Below are positions 45,900-56,724 of a stretch of 64,000 bases of DNA, one piece after another. A model generated the notes under the pieces. The model saw only the letters and a program-made list of their open reading frames with translations, was not told the origin of the DNA and made no database searches. The number at the start of each line of letters is the position of its first letter. Position 1 is the first letter of the stretch. The stretch is from Azorinus chamasolen (taxonomy: Eukaryota; Mollusca; Bivalvia; Cardiida; Solecurtidae), in assembly GCA_963576725.1 (NCBI GenBank), contig OY755252.1, positions 22,451,450-22,515,449 of the forward strand. Direction: 5' to 3'. The translations under genes were made by a program, and so were the position numbers.

Positions 45900-46690
45900 T
45901 TTAATATGGTATTTTTGATAAATCAAGGGCTGATAACTCTGGGCATGGTGACCTCATTAAACCAAACAACTATAGGTGTATTTCTCTAATAATACTAAGC
46001 ATATGCCTTTTATAAAGAACCAAATATGTGAAGTAATGTTTGAGTTATCGGGTCACATCAAAAGTGTTGACACATATTTATGGCATTTTGGATGAATCAA
46101 GGGCAGATAACTCTAGACGTAGTGATCCGATTCAACCCCAAAACTATAGGCGTCGTCCTCGGATAATACTAAACATATGCCATTAACATTAAGCCAATAT
46201 GTGAAGTACTTTTCGAGTTATCGCATCACATCAAAAGTGTTGATAAAAATTGACGGCATTTTTAATGAATCAAGGTAACTCTAAACATAGTGATCTGATT
46301 CAACCCAAACACTATAGGTGTCTTCCTCTGACGATACTAAGCACATGTTCTAATATGAAACCAATATGTGAAGTATTGTTTGAGTTATTGCGTCACATCA
46401 AAAGTGTTGACACAAGTTGATTGCATTTTGGATGAATCAATGGCTGATAATTCTAGACATAGTGATCCGATTCAAACCAAAACTTATAGGCGTCTTCCTC
46501 TGATGATACTAAGCATATATATGCCCTTAACATGAAACCAATATGAGAAGTACTATTTGAGTTATTGCGTCACATCAAAAGTGTTGACGGACGGACGGAC
46601 GAACAGACGGACGTTCTAGCGGATTGAGTGTATGTGGCTATTCTTTTGTTCAAAATAGCCACACAAATTGAAAATAAGCCACATAAAACC
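45900..46690. repeat. tandem array, about 172-bp unit, ending in a GGAC microsatellite
   Basis: Unit landmarks 'gataaatcaagggctgataa', 'gatgaatcaagggcagataa', 'aatgaatcaaggtaactc' and 'gatgaatcaatggctgataa' start at about 45917, 46092, 46263 and 46432. Each unit has 'atactaagcatatg', 'gtgaagtantgtttgagtta' and 'cacatcaaaagtgttgac'. The last unit runs straight into 'ggacggacggacgaacagac' (46589-46608). A unique end follows with an inverted 'gtggctatt...aatagccac' pair at about 46633-46663. Confidence 0.85.
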
Positions 46691-46872
46691 GAACAGAACA
46701 AAATATCTTTTGTTAGATCTTTTGTTCTCATGTTATGATTAATTCACATAAACAGGAATGGTTAGCGCGGACAGACAGGCGGACGGACATACAGAAAATG
46801 TGATTCCTATAGGGCTCCTGCATTTTCAATGCAGGGTCCTAATGGTTGTCAATTTGACCGGTATCATTCTAA

Positions 46873-47081
46873 TTAATACATTTCGCAAATCGGTAAAGAG
46901 GTATAGGTACAAGGGGCATCGAGCCAACCATATTTTCTTATCCATACGCAATCTTCATCTCCTGTGTGGCTATCAGGCTCACCGATACCCCAACCGAAGA
47001 AGTCAGGTTCTTGTTGCGTATCAGTCCACACCCAAGCCCCTTCAATTTGTGCGTCCGTCAGTGCTATCCAGAAGGAATTAG
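46873..47081 (-). CDS. C-terminal exon of a C-type lectin domain protein
   Basis: A minus-strand exon of 209 bp follows an acceptor 'catttgtag' (ending at 47082). It starts with two bases of a split codon and ends at a TAA (46873-46875). It encodes 68 residues, beginning NSFWIALTDAQIEGAWVW and continuing TDTQQEPDFFGWGIGEPDS, with DEDCVWIRKYGWLDAPC and SLPICEMY at the end. This is the second half of a C-type lectin-like fold: the WIALTD and WVWTD strands, an EPD triplet (position of the EPN/QPD sugar-specificity motif) followed by an acidic DEDC, the WLDAPC segment and the final Cys in PICE. The Cys in DEDC, APC and PIC fit the conserved disulfides. There are no stops or frameshifts, so it looks functional. 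EPD is not the usual EPN or QPD, so ligand preference is open. Upstream exons (higher coordinates) were not found. Confidence 0.8.
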
Positions 47082-48349
47082 CTACAAATGTATATTAATA
47101 TTAGGGTATTAATAGCAGACTAAAAACAGGGAAATAGATAGTGTTGTCTCAAAGGGTTGTTTCTTATCCACATGGTTGACATCACTTGGAATATATAATT
47201 GCACAGATTAGATGACCATAAAATGAAACATCTTTGTATTTATATATTGTAAAATGCAACATGAAGCATAGAAATAAACATGTTGAGACAGAAACATGGC
47301 TAAATGTTATAATTGTTTACAAAATGTCAGAAACATTTTACAACTGATTTGATGATGGCAGAAGCACAGCATGAATTAACAACGTAACAATTTCAGTGTT
47401 TTACTATTTCAGAACAGGTCACATAGAGAATTGTTATATGTATATTTCGCTAGATGTAATATGTTGCATAGTAGCAATACCATTTACATCTGCGTTTGTC
47501 GAGTAAACAATAAAAAACCTCCAATAAAATGAAAAAAGTACGGAGGTGTATTATCAAGGTGATTAGTTTTGCATTGTCACTAGTATAATCATTGCCACTG
47601 GTAGATTCCATATCCTTTTTAAAAGGTATTCGATGTATGGCTAATGTACTGAATGTATACCTGCTAATTTATATATGGTTGATATGATAAACCCGTTTTC
47701 CTCTTCGCCATTGATGTTGACAAGATGGCTGTTTCTTTGTTGGCAAAAATGCTAGAATATGTAATTGCCACACGTTTGTAAATATATAAAAAATTGCTTA
47801 AATAATAATATGGTATACTGTTAATTTGATAAGTCTCGCTAATTGGTTTTTGACAATAAGGAAATTAAAACCGGTTATTTTCTGAGAATGTAACATTTAA
47901 TAGCTATATTATATGGCTGTGTTAATATTATGATGTGGCTATTTTTACGAGGCACCCACTTGGAACTTCCTTTTCCAGGAATATTCCATCAGCTGGCAGA
48001 AAGGGTTTGCTCAGTGTTGAACAATCTTAAAAATTACTATTCCTTGCATACAAAAAAAAAAATCGCTATAATGTGTTCAGAAGAGTAGTTGTGCTTTTGT
48101 TTTTATATTGAATAATGTTTACTCGTCGATGTCCGGTTTTAAATCTGGATTTACATCGATTTTGTTAGACGATGCCGCTTATAGCCAGATCTAACCGCGC
48201 ATTTTGCAATGCATCTTCACAGCGATTGTTGTTTTTCTTTTAAGTTGGATGCGTCCGGTATTTGCAAGTTTGTAAATCTATATCTTTGTGTGATCAGCAA
48301 GTCGGAGCGATATTCATTCTGTTCAGATGCTGTTTTCTAGTTTTTTATA
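47082..48349. other. AT-rich DNA upstream of the lectin exon, probable intron
   Basis: By position this should be intron or upstream region of the lectin gene. I see no second CTLD exon in it; no repeats are shared with the rest of the window. Confidence 0.35.
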
Positions 48350-48560
48350 AGTGCATCAAGGTCATGAAGTCACGAGGGACCATTGTTCCTTGCCTGGTCA
48401 CATGACCGCGGCAGCGTCATCCTATATGACGTCATAAACCTCATTCACGAGCTGTGCGCGTGTATTTAGAGTACTGACTTGCTATGGCGGCATACACGCT
48501 CTTGGACTTCGTGATTACGGAGTTGTTTTGCAGTAAACTTTCTTAGTGCTCGTTCATTAC
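48350..48560 (+). promoter_or_regulatory. promoter-like segment with consensus CRE
   Basis: A locally GC-richer stretch contains 'ggtcacatgacc' (E-box palindrome, about 48398-48409), the full CRE octamer TGACGTCA (48427-48434) and a TATTTAG word (about 48465). Then follows ATG at 48484 in a short frame (MAAYTLLDFVITELFC) that could end at a 'gcagtaaac' donor. The combination is suggestive of a promoter and first exon. No downstream exon was recognised, and it could equally be the 5' end of a mobile element. Confidence 0.3.
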
Positions 48561-49219
48561 AACAACTTTATATTGGCGTTATATTTTGGTCTATGTCTTT
48601 GGTCCATTTTACAGTGATACATGAAATTACCTGAATATTTAGACTTTGTTTGTTTACAGGTTTATTGATCGGATATTGAAATAAAACCTATAGGCTTCCG
48701 GAGTATTCCTCAGTACAGAAGTGTTTACTACGATTAGGTATAGTATGTACGAAACAGGTTTGCATATTGCTATGTTTGTAAATATCATAGTAGGTCTTTC
48801 AGCGTCATTTCATTTTGGGATCCTCAGCGAGCAATCGTTCTTGGATAATTTTTGTCGTCATTTAAATTATAGCAAGCCATTCAATCATTCGTACTGAACT
48901 AAACGTTGGCTCTACTGCACCGGACTATGGGTATTTGTTTTTACAGTACAGCTAGAGAACCAGGGCCTAGATGACTAATGGTTAATTATTGTAGAACTTA
49001 ATAGTTCATACTTACCTGTCTGCAACAGTGCAATTAAGTTAATACACGCCTACAGTCATATAATCTGCATGAATTTTATTGAAGTATCCGTAACGATATG
49101 GGTCATGTCACGCAACTGCACCATGAATAGCCGTTATAACTGCACCATGAATACTTATATATAATAAACTATATATATATAAAACTATTTTCCGCATTAG
49201 GGGGACCATCCTTAATTTT

Positions 49220-49385
49220 AGGGATTAAGGAGACATTTTGTATATTCCACATTTTTCATCTCATAAAAATAATTTTTGCATTTTCTTACACGTATAGTGC
49301 CTATTACTGCTAGTCTGATATCAAATTCATTTAAAAGTGTAAGATGTGAAATATACAAAAAAATTGGTCTCCTTAATATTTTTCA
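49220..49385. mobile_element. short inverted-repeat element
   Basis: 'Ttaaggagacattttgtata' followed by 'ttccaca' (about 49224-49250) is inverted at 49347-49377 ('gtgaaatatacaaaaaaatt', 'ggtctccttaa'). The arms are about 30 bp with a few mismatches. Confidence 0.5.
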
Positions 49386-49560
49386 AGTACGAAATAAGGA
49401 TTAGGTGGACACGTGCGTATATATTTAAAGGACGACGTCCGGTTTAGGTGGACTGGCCTATATATTTAAAGGATGACCTAAGGATTAGATAGACCGATGT
49501 ATAGAATTATAAGGCTTACGTACCCCGACGTATATATTTAAAGGACGGAACATACATTAT
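49386..49560. repeat. short tandem repeat, about 45-50 bp, with TATATTTAAAGGA
   Basis: 'Tatatatttaaaggacg' or close variants occur at about 49418, 49461 and 49530. 'Ggattaggtggac' or variants come before them; a fourth unit is degenerate. Confidence 0.7.
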
Positions 49561-49589
49561 GTAGACCCGCCTTTTCTTCAACATAAGTA

Positions 49590-50455
49590 TGTCTCCCCCA
49601 TTTATAGGGAGACATATTGTTTATGCCAGAGTTGTCTGTCCGTCCGTCCGTTCGTCAGTCCGTCAATCCGTCACAAACTTGTGTCGCGTGTATCAATGAA
49701 ACCAATAGGGCTACAGTCACCAAACTTCACAGGAATGTTTATCAGCATGAGTTGTAGTTGCACCAAGGGTTTTTGAATTGTCTCCCCATGATAATTGATG
49801 AGTTATGGACCCTGACAAGATAACTTAAAATTAGAGAAATTTTGTCTCGCGCGTATCTCTGAGACCGCTAGGGTTAGAGTCACCAAACCCCAAAGGAATG
49901 TCGACCAGAATGAATTGCATGAGTTGTTGTAGACCTAGTTTTTTAAATTGTTTCCCCCTGATAATTGTTCAAGTTATTGCCCCTGATATGATAACTTAAA
50001 ATTAGAGAAACTTTGTGTTACGTGTATTTCGACAAGGTTCGAGTCACCGAACTTCACAGGAATGTTGACCAGCACAAGTTGTTATGCATCTGATGTTTTT
50101 TAACCCCCCCCTCCTCCCTCATCTCTCCTGATAACTTGGGAGTTATTGCCCCTGATGACTTAAAAGTAGACAAACTTTACATTTGATCGCGCGTATCTCT
50201 GATACTGCTAGAGCTAGAGTCACCAAACCCCACAGGAATGTTGACCAGCATTAGTTGTTGTGCATCTTGAGTTTTTTAATTGTCTCCCTACGATAACTTT
50301 GGAGTTATTGCCCCTTATGACATAAAATTAGACAAACTTTGTGTTGCGCGTATCTCTGAAACCACTAAATCTAGCGTCACCAATGTTCACATGAATGTTG
50401 ACCAGCATGCCTTGTTGTACACCTGGCTTTTTTAAATTGTCTACCCCTGATATTT
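49590..50455. repeat. array of about 170-bp units behind a TCCG microsatellite
   Basis: It opens with a self-complementary 'tgtctccccca...tagggagaca' and 'gtctgtccgtccgtccg' (about 49635-49655). Then at least five units follow, marked by 'gcgtgtatcnntgaaacc', 'gtcaccaaacttcacagg', 'aatgttgaccagca' and 'gagttattgcccctgatga'. Confidence 0.8.
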
Positions 50456-51892
50456 TTATGCCCCCCAGATCAAATCTGGGGGGCATATTGTTTTTGCCCT
50501 GTCTGTTTGTTTGTTTGTCCGTTTGTCTGTTTGTCTGTTTGTCAGCAACTTTAACATTGGTCATAACTTTTGAGCCAGTACGGATAGAGACTTGATATTT
50601 AGCATGCATATGTATCTCATAAAGCCGCACATTTTGAGAGGTGACATGTCAAAGTCAAGGTCATCTTTCAAGATCAGAGGTCAAATATATGGGTCAAATC
50701 ACGGACTTTAACATTGGCCATAACTTTTGGACCAGTAAAGATCGAGACTTGATATTTGGCATGCTTGTGTATCTTATGAAACTGTACATTTTGAGGGGTA
50801 AAATGTCAAGGTCAAGGTCATCCTTCAGGGTCCAAGGTCAATTTTTTTTTGTCTGTAACTTTAACGCAACTTTAACATTGGTCATATATTTTGAGCCAGT
50901 ACGGATAGAGACTTGATATTTGGCATGCATATGTATCTCATAAAGCCGCACATTTTGAGGGGTGTCATGTCAATGTCAAGGTCATCCTTCAGGGTCAAAG
51001 GTCAAATTGTTTTTTTGTCTGTAACTTTAACATTGGTCATAACTTTTGAGACAATACAGATAGAAACTTGATATTTGGCATGCATATGTATCTGGTAAAG
51101 CCACACATTTTGAAGTGTGACATGTAAAGGTCAAGATCACCCTTAAAGGTCAGAGGTCAAACATATGGGTCAAATCACCGACTTTAACATTGGCCATAAC
51201 TTTTGAACCAGTACATATAGAGACTTGATATTTGCATACTTGTGTATCTCACGAAGCTGCACAGTGTGAGGGGTGACATATCAAGGTCATCCTTCAGGGT
51301 CAAAGGTCACCAACTTCAAATTGACCATAACTTTTGAACCAATAGAGATAGTCTTGATATTTGGTGTGCATGTGTATCTCATGAAGCTGCACATTTTGTG
51401 GGGTGACATGTCAAGGTCATCTTTCAGGGTCAAAGGTCACAGACTTTAACATTGGCCATAACTTTTGAACCAGTAGAGATACAGACTTGGTAGTTTGTAT
51501 ATATGTGTTTCTCATTTGGCTGCACAGTTTGAGGGGTGACATGTCAAGGTCAATGCCATTTTTGAAGATCAAAGGTCATTTATATTGGCCATAAGGTTTG
51601 AACTAGTAGATATACAGCCTTTATACTGGTATGCATGTGTATCTCATGAAGCCACACAGTTTGAGGGTCGACATGTCAAGGTCAAGGTCATCCTTCATGG
51701 TCTAAGGTCACCAACTTTTAACATTGGACTTAACTTTTGAACCATTAGAGATACAGACTTGATATTTGGTATGCATGTGTACCCCATGAAGATGCACAGT
51801 TTGAGGAGTGACATGTCAAGATCAAGGTCATCCTTCAGGGTCAAATATCATATTGAGGGGGCATAGTGTTTCACAAACACATCTTGTTTATT
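50456..51892. repeat. long tandem array with GGGGGGCAT ends
   Basis: It opens with a hairpin 'tgccccccagatcaaatctg' followed by 'gggggcatattg', and closes with 'gagggggcatagtgtttcac' and 'aaacacatcttgtt'. Between them are about nine degenerate units with 'cataacttttgaaccagt', 'gagacttgatatttggcatg', 'atgtatctcataaagccgca' and 'caaggtcatccttcagggtc'. The TGTT/TCTG microsatellite at about 50500-50540 lies just inside the left end. The defined ends make this a discrete unit rather than a plain satellite. Confidence 0.8.
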
Positions 51893-51921
51893 ACAGACAT
51901 TATGCGTGTGTATTGGTGATG

Positions 51922-52198
51922 TGTGATGGCCTAGTGGTAATGCGCTTGACTACCAGTCCAGGTCCGGGGTTCAAATCCCGGTGCTATTCGAAAATCTCAG
52001 AGATGTTTTCAGTGTCTCCCCCCCTGAACCTCCTCTCGACCCAGAGGTTAAAATGGGTACATGTGAGGGTCACTAACCGGTACTGCGGCTGCATGATTGC
52101 ACCATATGTTACCAGTGCTCAATATTGTAGGCAATTGGCTCAATGACCAGGGAAATAAATGTACAATCGACTGAAAGTAAACTATAACTAGGTACTTG
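51922..52198 (+). mobile_element. tRNA-derived SINE
   Basis: The head 'gatggcctagtggtaatgcg' plus 'cttgactaccagtccagg' and B box 'gggttcaaatcccgg', then the common body: 'cgacccagaggttaaaatgg', 'gtactgcggctgcatgat', 'aataaatgtacaatcgac', ending 'actataactaggtac'. It is immediately downstream of the 50456-51892 array. Confidence 0.8.
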
Positions 52199-53519
52199 TT
52201 TTTGTTATTGGAAAGAGGATGAAGTGGGGGCATCTGGTTTTTTTGTGAAAGAACAAACCTCTAGTGTTGACTTTGATAAACATAATTATGTAATAATCTG
52301 TTTCCAGCATTATGTACATATCCATGCAGGAATAAAAAAAACCCGATATCTTTGGTATTAAATTATTGTTTAGAACAAGTTGCTTCTTAGTATCTGGCAT
52401 TGGTGTCCAGTGTTCATATACAATTGATTGAGCGGAAACATGCACCCTGGTACCCTTGGGCAGTTAGAACATTACCAATATCTGGATACAAAGAATCGCC
52501 CGTGATCCGTAGTCAGCTATCTGATATCATCAGTTGTCAATGACATTGTTGACATTGGAATATTCAAAATGTCTTGTAAAACTAGTGCACTTGTCTTATG
52601 AAAACCATATGCGCCACATCAAAATGCTCTAACTTAGTTCTGCATTGATTGTGTTGTTTCTTCTCTGACAGTTAAGCCTTAGGGCAATTGCCCATCAGAC
52701 AATTGACCTTTGCCAAAAACTAGCAACCCGGACAACTGTCCTTCGATTATAAACATATAAATGTTTTTAACATGCTCCCTTTATCAATCACATAATCAGA
52801 TAGCTTTGTTCTAAAATATGTATGCTCTTGGTCTACTTGTTTTGGAATTAGACACTAGGAAGATTTTGCGGTATATGATCTTTGAGGTAATACAACCTTA
52901 CCGAATGAATATTCATTCGCTGTTATTGAGCAAACATTGTAGAACCTGATCAGAACGCTTTATTTTATAGTGTTATGATCTGGATCTACTTTTAGTGTAG
53001 CTCATCTTATCTTATCAACCCTTAGCCTGCTATAAAATCATGCCTGTTGAAACTCTTGCCTGTTAAAGTAATCACTTACATGTACTTGCAGTTAGATTAG
53101 GCTTTTGAAAAACTATTGACCAGGAGTCAAACTGCTTGCATTCTAATGAGATGCAAATTTACCAAATGTTTGCAAGTACCAATTAGGTTGTGCTTAGCAG
53201 GTGTTACATAAAATTTTGACTGTTAAAAACTGATCCAGCAGGTCAATTTTCAACGTTGAGAATCGACCGGACACAATTTAAACACCAGACTTTGATCAAG
53301 ACAGTCGTTGAAAATGTGTCACCCTGTGACAGTCTGATCAGTTTCCTGTTTTTTTTCACGTTTAGTTAAATCTTTGTTGATCTACACAGCAAGTACATGC
53401 ATGGGTCCAGCGAAGGATCTACCCCCTTTACCCCCTCCCGATCTGAACACATTCCTCTCAAAACTAGGTAAATTTTCAACATTAAATATTGACCAAAACA
53501 ATATGTCACCTGTTCGTAT
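52199..53519. repeat. hairpin relic in otherwise featureless DNA
   Basis: A degraded hairpin at about 52941-52996 ('cctgatcagaacgctttat' with 'gtgttatgatctggatcta') has the outline of family 1. No gene seen. Confidence 0.35.
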
Positions 53520-53815
53520 CATTCCCATATATCTCCCAACCCTATGAAGTTCTTTATTCAACTTGGATCAAATTATTAGCCCAGTAAGGCAATATGCAGA
53601 ACCCATGAGTCGACATTGCAGGGTTAAGGTCAGTGTCACATTTGAAGGTCAGCAGTTTGAACGATTTCGTGACTGCTCATTTCCTAAACCCTTCTAAGGA
53701 TTTTCATTTAACTTTCGTCAAATGTTCACCTCATTAATGCAATGTACAGAACATGAGTTAGTTATGCCAACTCAAGATCAATGCCACTCTTGAAGTCAGC
53801 AGTGTGCTGCGGCGG
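53520..53815. repeat. degenerate tandem pair
   Basis: 'Aaggtcagtgtcacatttga' followed by 'aggtcagcag' recurs about 140 bp later as 'aagatcaatgccactcttga' and 'agtcagcag'. Flanks include 'aatatgcagaaccca' and 'aatgtacagaacatg'. Confidence 0.5.
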
Positions 53816-54302
53816 GTATATAGCTATCCTTTAGACTGTATTTTCTTTCTCTTTAATACTATTTAAAAAATGATCGACCGTCAGTGTTTTAAATGAAACA
53901 TTGCACAAGCATGCGCGGATCCATCTCTACCCCCCCCCCCTCCGCACACACGCATGCGCGCACAGGCATACACATATTATCATGATCCATTCAGCTCTAA
54001 AACTTATGATTTGTGTTGAAACACTATACAGCCCCTTGAAGGACCAGGTTCAACAGTTACTCTGCTTGACACACTTCAAAAATAAAAAAAACACAGACCT
54101 TTTCACTTGTAGATTATTATTCGATATTGCTTCAAAATTAAACATGACCCTGTCGGAATGTATACAATGAGTGGTAAATGAACTAACCAAATGCAGCAGT
54201 TTAAAACCATATTACAAAATATTTAACATTCCAATCTATATTAGGAGACCATATGTAAGGAAACACACTGTAGACAGATGGTAGCTAAGTTCAAATAAGT
54301 CA

Positions 54303-54365
54303 GGAAGCTCCAACAGGAGCTTTCTGTAGTACTTTCGACTTGTATGCAGCTATCAGCTGCCTTAA
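54303..54365. repeat. family-2 palindrome relic
   Basis: Core 'ggaagctccaacaggagctt', right arm 'tctgtagtactttcgacttg' and 'cagctgcc'. The left arm is truncated. Confidence 0.5.
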
Positions 54366-54542
54366 AAGGGTTTGTTTTTTATGGTCGCTTAACACAGGTT
54401 TCGTTGTGTTATGCAAACAAATTTGAGTATTGTTAGATAGATTGGCTGGAACTGCCTGGTCAGGCTCTAGACTATTTGCTTAATAGAGTACAACAGAGTT
54501 TAACTCATTTGAGCCCAGTGTCAATTAAAAAAGACTCATCCA

Positions 54543-54606
54543 GACAGTATAGACCCAGATCAGAGGGATCCTGTAGGAACCCTTTGATCAGGGTTTCCAC
54601 TGTCTA
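54543..54606. repeat. family-1 hairpin
   Basis: Palindrome 'gacagtatagacccagatca' and 'gagggatcctgtaggaaccc' with 'tttgatcagggtttccactg'. The arms pair with few mismatches. Confidence 0.6.
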
Positions 54607-54996
54607 CTGAAACCAACGGGTTATTAAGGATATATGGTGTTTGCCTGTGCTGCCTCCACATAAAACATGGACAGGTTCCAAAGTAAGATCTCGACGAATT
54701 TTACTTAAATAATATGGGGATAAATGTGTTAAATTCAACTCATTGCTGTGGCAAGATACATTATTCCATGCATTCAAACGTGTCAGTCTATCTCTCCATT
54801 GCAGATTTTATGGTTGTAGTGGTTCTTCCTTACTGCTGTCATTTAATAGTATTTCTTTTCAAATGATACCCATTTTCAGTAACTGAAAATGTCTGAACCT
54901 GTGTATAAACGATTTAATTGCCAATCATAAAAATACTCTAGCTTCTCAATTTAGAAACGTTATCATTTATGTGTGCATTTTAACTAATATCCCGCA

Positions 54997-55469
54997 ATGC
55001 ATTACTGTTTGTCTGTCTGTCTGTATGTCTGTGTGTATGTCTGTCTAACTACTGTCTGTCTCGTCTCTCTGTCTGTATGTCTGGATCTCTCTCCCTCTCT
55101 CTATCTCTCTCTGTCTCTCTCTCTCTCTGTCTGTCTCTTTCTTGCTCTCTGTCTATCTGTGTTTATCTATCTCTCTATGTCTCTCTTTCTCTTTGTCTCT
55201 CTGTGTGTCTCTCTCCGTGTCTGTGTCCGTCTGTGTTTCTGTCTGTGTGTCTGTGTGTCTGTCTGTGTGTCTGTCTCTGTCTGTGTGTGTCTCTCTCCGT
55301 CTCTGTCTGTCTGTCTGTCTGCCTGTCTGTCTATATGTCTGTCTGTCTCTCTCTGTCTCTCTCTGTCTCTCTGTGTCTGTGTCCGTCTGTGTGTCTGTAT
55401 GTGTGTCTGTCTGTCTGTCTGTTTCTCGCTCTCTGTTTATCTGTGCTAATCTATCTCTCTCTGTCTCTT

Positions 55470-55506
<37 letters not shown>

Positions 55507-55727
55507 GTGTCCGTCTGTGTGTGTGTGTGTGTGTGTCTGTCTGTCTGTGTGTCTGTATGTCTTTCTGTGTGTCTGTCTCTGTCTGTGTGTCTCTCTCTCC
55601 GTCTCTGTCTGTCTGTCTGCCTGTCTGTCTATATGTCTGTCTGTCTCTCTCCGTCTCTCTCTCTCTCTGTATGTCTCTCTGTCTGTCTCTCTGTCTGTTT
55701 CTCAGTCTCTGTATCTGTCTCTCTCAT

Positions 55728-55758
<31 letters not shown>

Positions 55759-55806
55759 TTCTCTCTCTCTCTCTTTCTATCCCTCTCTCTCTCTCTCTCT
55801 CGCACC
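54997..55806. repeat. 800-bp TCTC/TCTG/TGTG microsatellite
   Basis: Continuous pyrimidine-rich tetranucleotide repeats. It is open in three plus-strand frames at once (150, 263 and 234 codons, Ser/Leu/Cys/Val only), the signature of simple sequence rather than coding. A near-duplicate higher-order unit (around 'gtctgtctatatgtctgtct') appears at about 55325 and 55623. Confidence 0.95.
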
Positions 55807-56489
55807 CTCCAAACTGTTTAAGACCCTGTTCATATATGTTTGCTAGGCTATCACAAATCCATGCATAGTTAACAAAGACAGCTAGTAAAGTTAGACTTTG
55901 ACGAGAAAAAACACAGTGAGCCTAGTCATAATCACTTTCAAATCAGCATTCGCCGTAAATTGAAGTTTTTATCATGATCTCCATCATCATCATCTTTATC
56001 ATCCACCATCATCTTTGGGCATTTATAACTTGATTTTGAAATCATAGAAATGCTTAAAATGAACAAAACGTGTCCGGTCATGTACTGACGGAAGGCTCCC
56101 GGCACCTTGTGATTGTTTTTGTGCGGTTTGTTTGCGTCTGGCATTAATTCTACTCAGTCCACCATAGGACTTCCAATATAACAAAAATTGGTAAAATATG
56201 TTCTCCTCCTACGTCTCAGAAGCTGATTCAGGACCACTTCGAACGTCGGGTAGTCTTTAAACTGCGAAAATCTATGGTAAGAGGTGACCCGGGCTCGGAA
56301 TTTTCTAATTTCTTATCCGTATTTTGTTATACGACTCATGTCTGGATTTGGTGGGGTCTCTCGTTTCGTCCTCAATTTGGAACCAAAACCAGGTATGTAT
56401 GTCGAGCGAAAATGAAATTATGATCGAAACATGCATCATAAGGAAACAAAGCCAGGCCGGGACGTTCGCGGTGAAATTTTGCTAAGGCT
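55807..56489. other. non-coding DNA upstream of the H1 relic
   Basis: No feature except a short 'catcatcat' stretch near 55985. Sequence becomes more GC-rich toward 56450. Confidence 0.4.
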
Positions 56490-56623
56490 GTATTTCCATC
56501 CCGACCGCGTCGGGGTTCTTTTCATCGTATCTACACGCAACTAAGTGAAGAAATATAAGTGATGTTTGCTGGCGAGTCGGCTCCTTCTTTCTCAGTTATT
56601 AGAGTAATGAAATTACGATAACC
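56490..56623 (+). promoter_or_regulatory. 5' flank of histone H1, motif shared with the H4 flank
   Basis: 'Tatttccatcccgaccgcg' (56491-56509) closely matches 'gatttctatcccggccgcg' at 62981-62999, upstream of H4. This suggests a common promoter element or common ancestry of histone 5' flanks. No clear TATA box was identified. Confidence 0.4.
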
Positions 56624-56724
56624 ATGGCTGAAGTCGCTGTCGCACCCAAAGCCAGGAAGGCCAACAAGCCAAAGAAGGCTGCCACCCACCCTAAGTATTC
56701 GGATATGATTGCAACCGCTATCAA
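56624..56724 (+). pseudogene. histone H1 pseudogene, 5' part (interrupted)
   Basis: ATG at 56624 starts MAEVAVAPKARKANKPKKAA followed by THPKYSDMIATAI. This is a typical H1 N-terminal tail (Ala/Lys/Pro-rich) and the start of the winged-helix globular domain (HPKYSDMI). Coding stops making sense after Ile-33, where the 4454-bp element begins. The frame resumes at 61179 with IKELKNRGGSSKAAI, and the codon phase is preserved across the insertion. H1 is the linker histone that binds nucleosome entry/exit DNA. The gene was therefore a normal single-exon H1 before insertion. The open frame running on to 56869 reads into the element's terminal repeat and is not a real protein. Confidence 0.85.
56720..56724. 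repeat. target-site duplication ATCAA, left copy
   Basis: ATCAA at 56720-56724 is repeated at 61179-61183, flanking the element. Removing the element and one copy restores the H1 reading frame. Confidence 0.8.

Noticed and set aside
46758..47081. A 107-residue plus-strand frame
   Set aside because: It is the shadow of the minus-strand lectin exon.
4298..52198. Functional tRNA genes at the three SINE heads
   Set aside because: A and B boxes are present, but each head is followed by the same SINE body and the cloverleaf is not sustained.
54997..55868. Three overlapping plus-strand open frames of 150-263 codons
   Set aside because: Pure TCTC/TCTG/TGTG simple sequence lacks stops in all frames; products are Ser/Leu/Cys/Val only.
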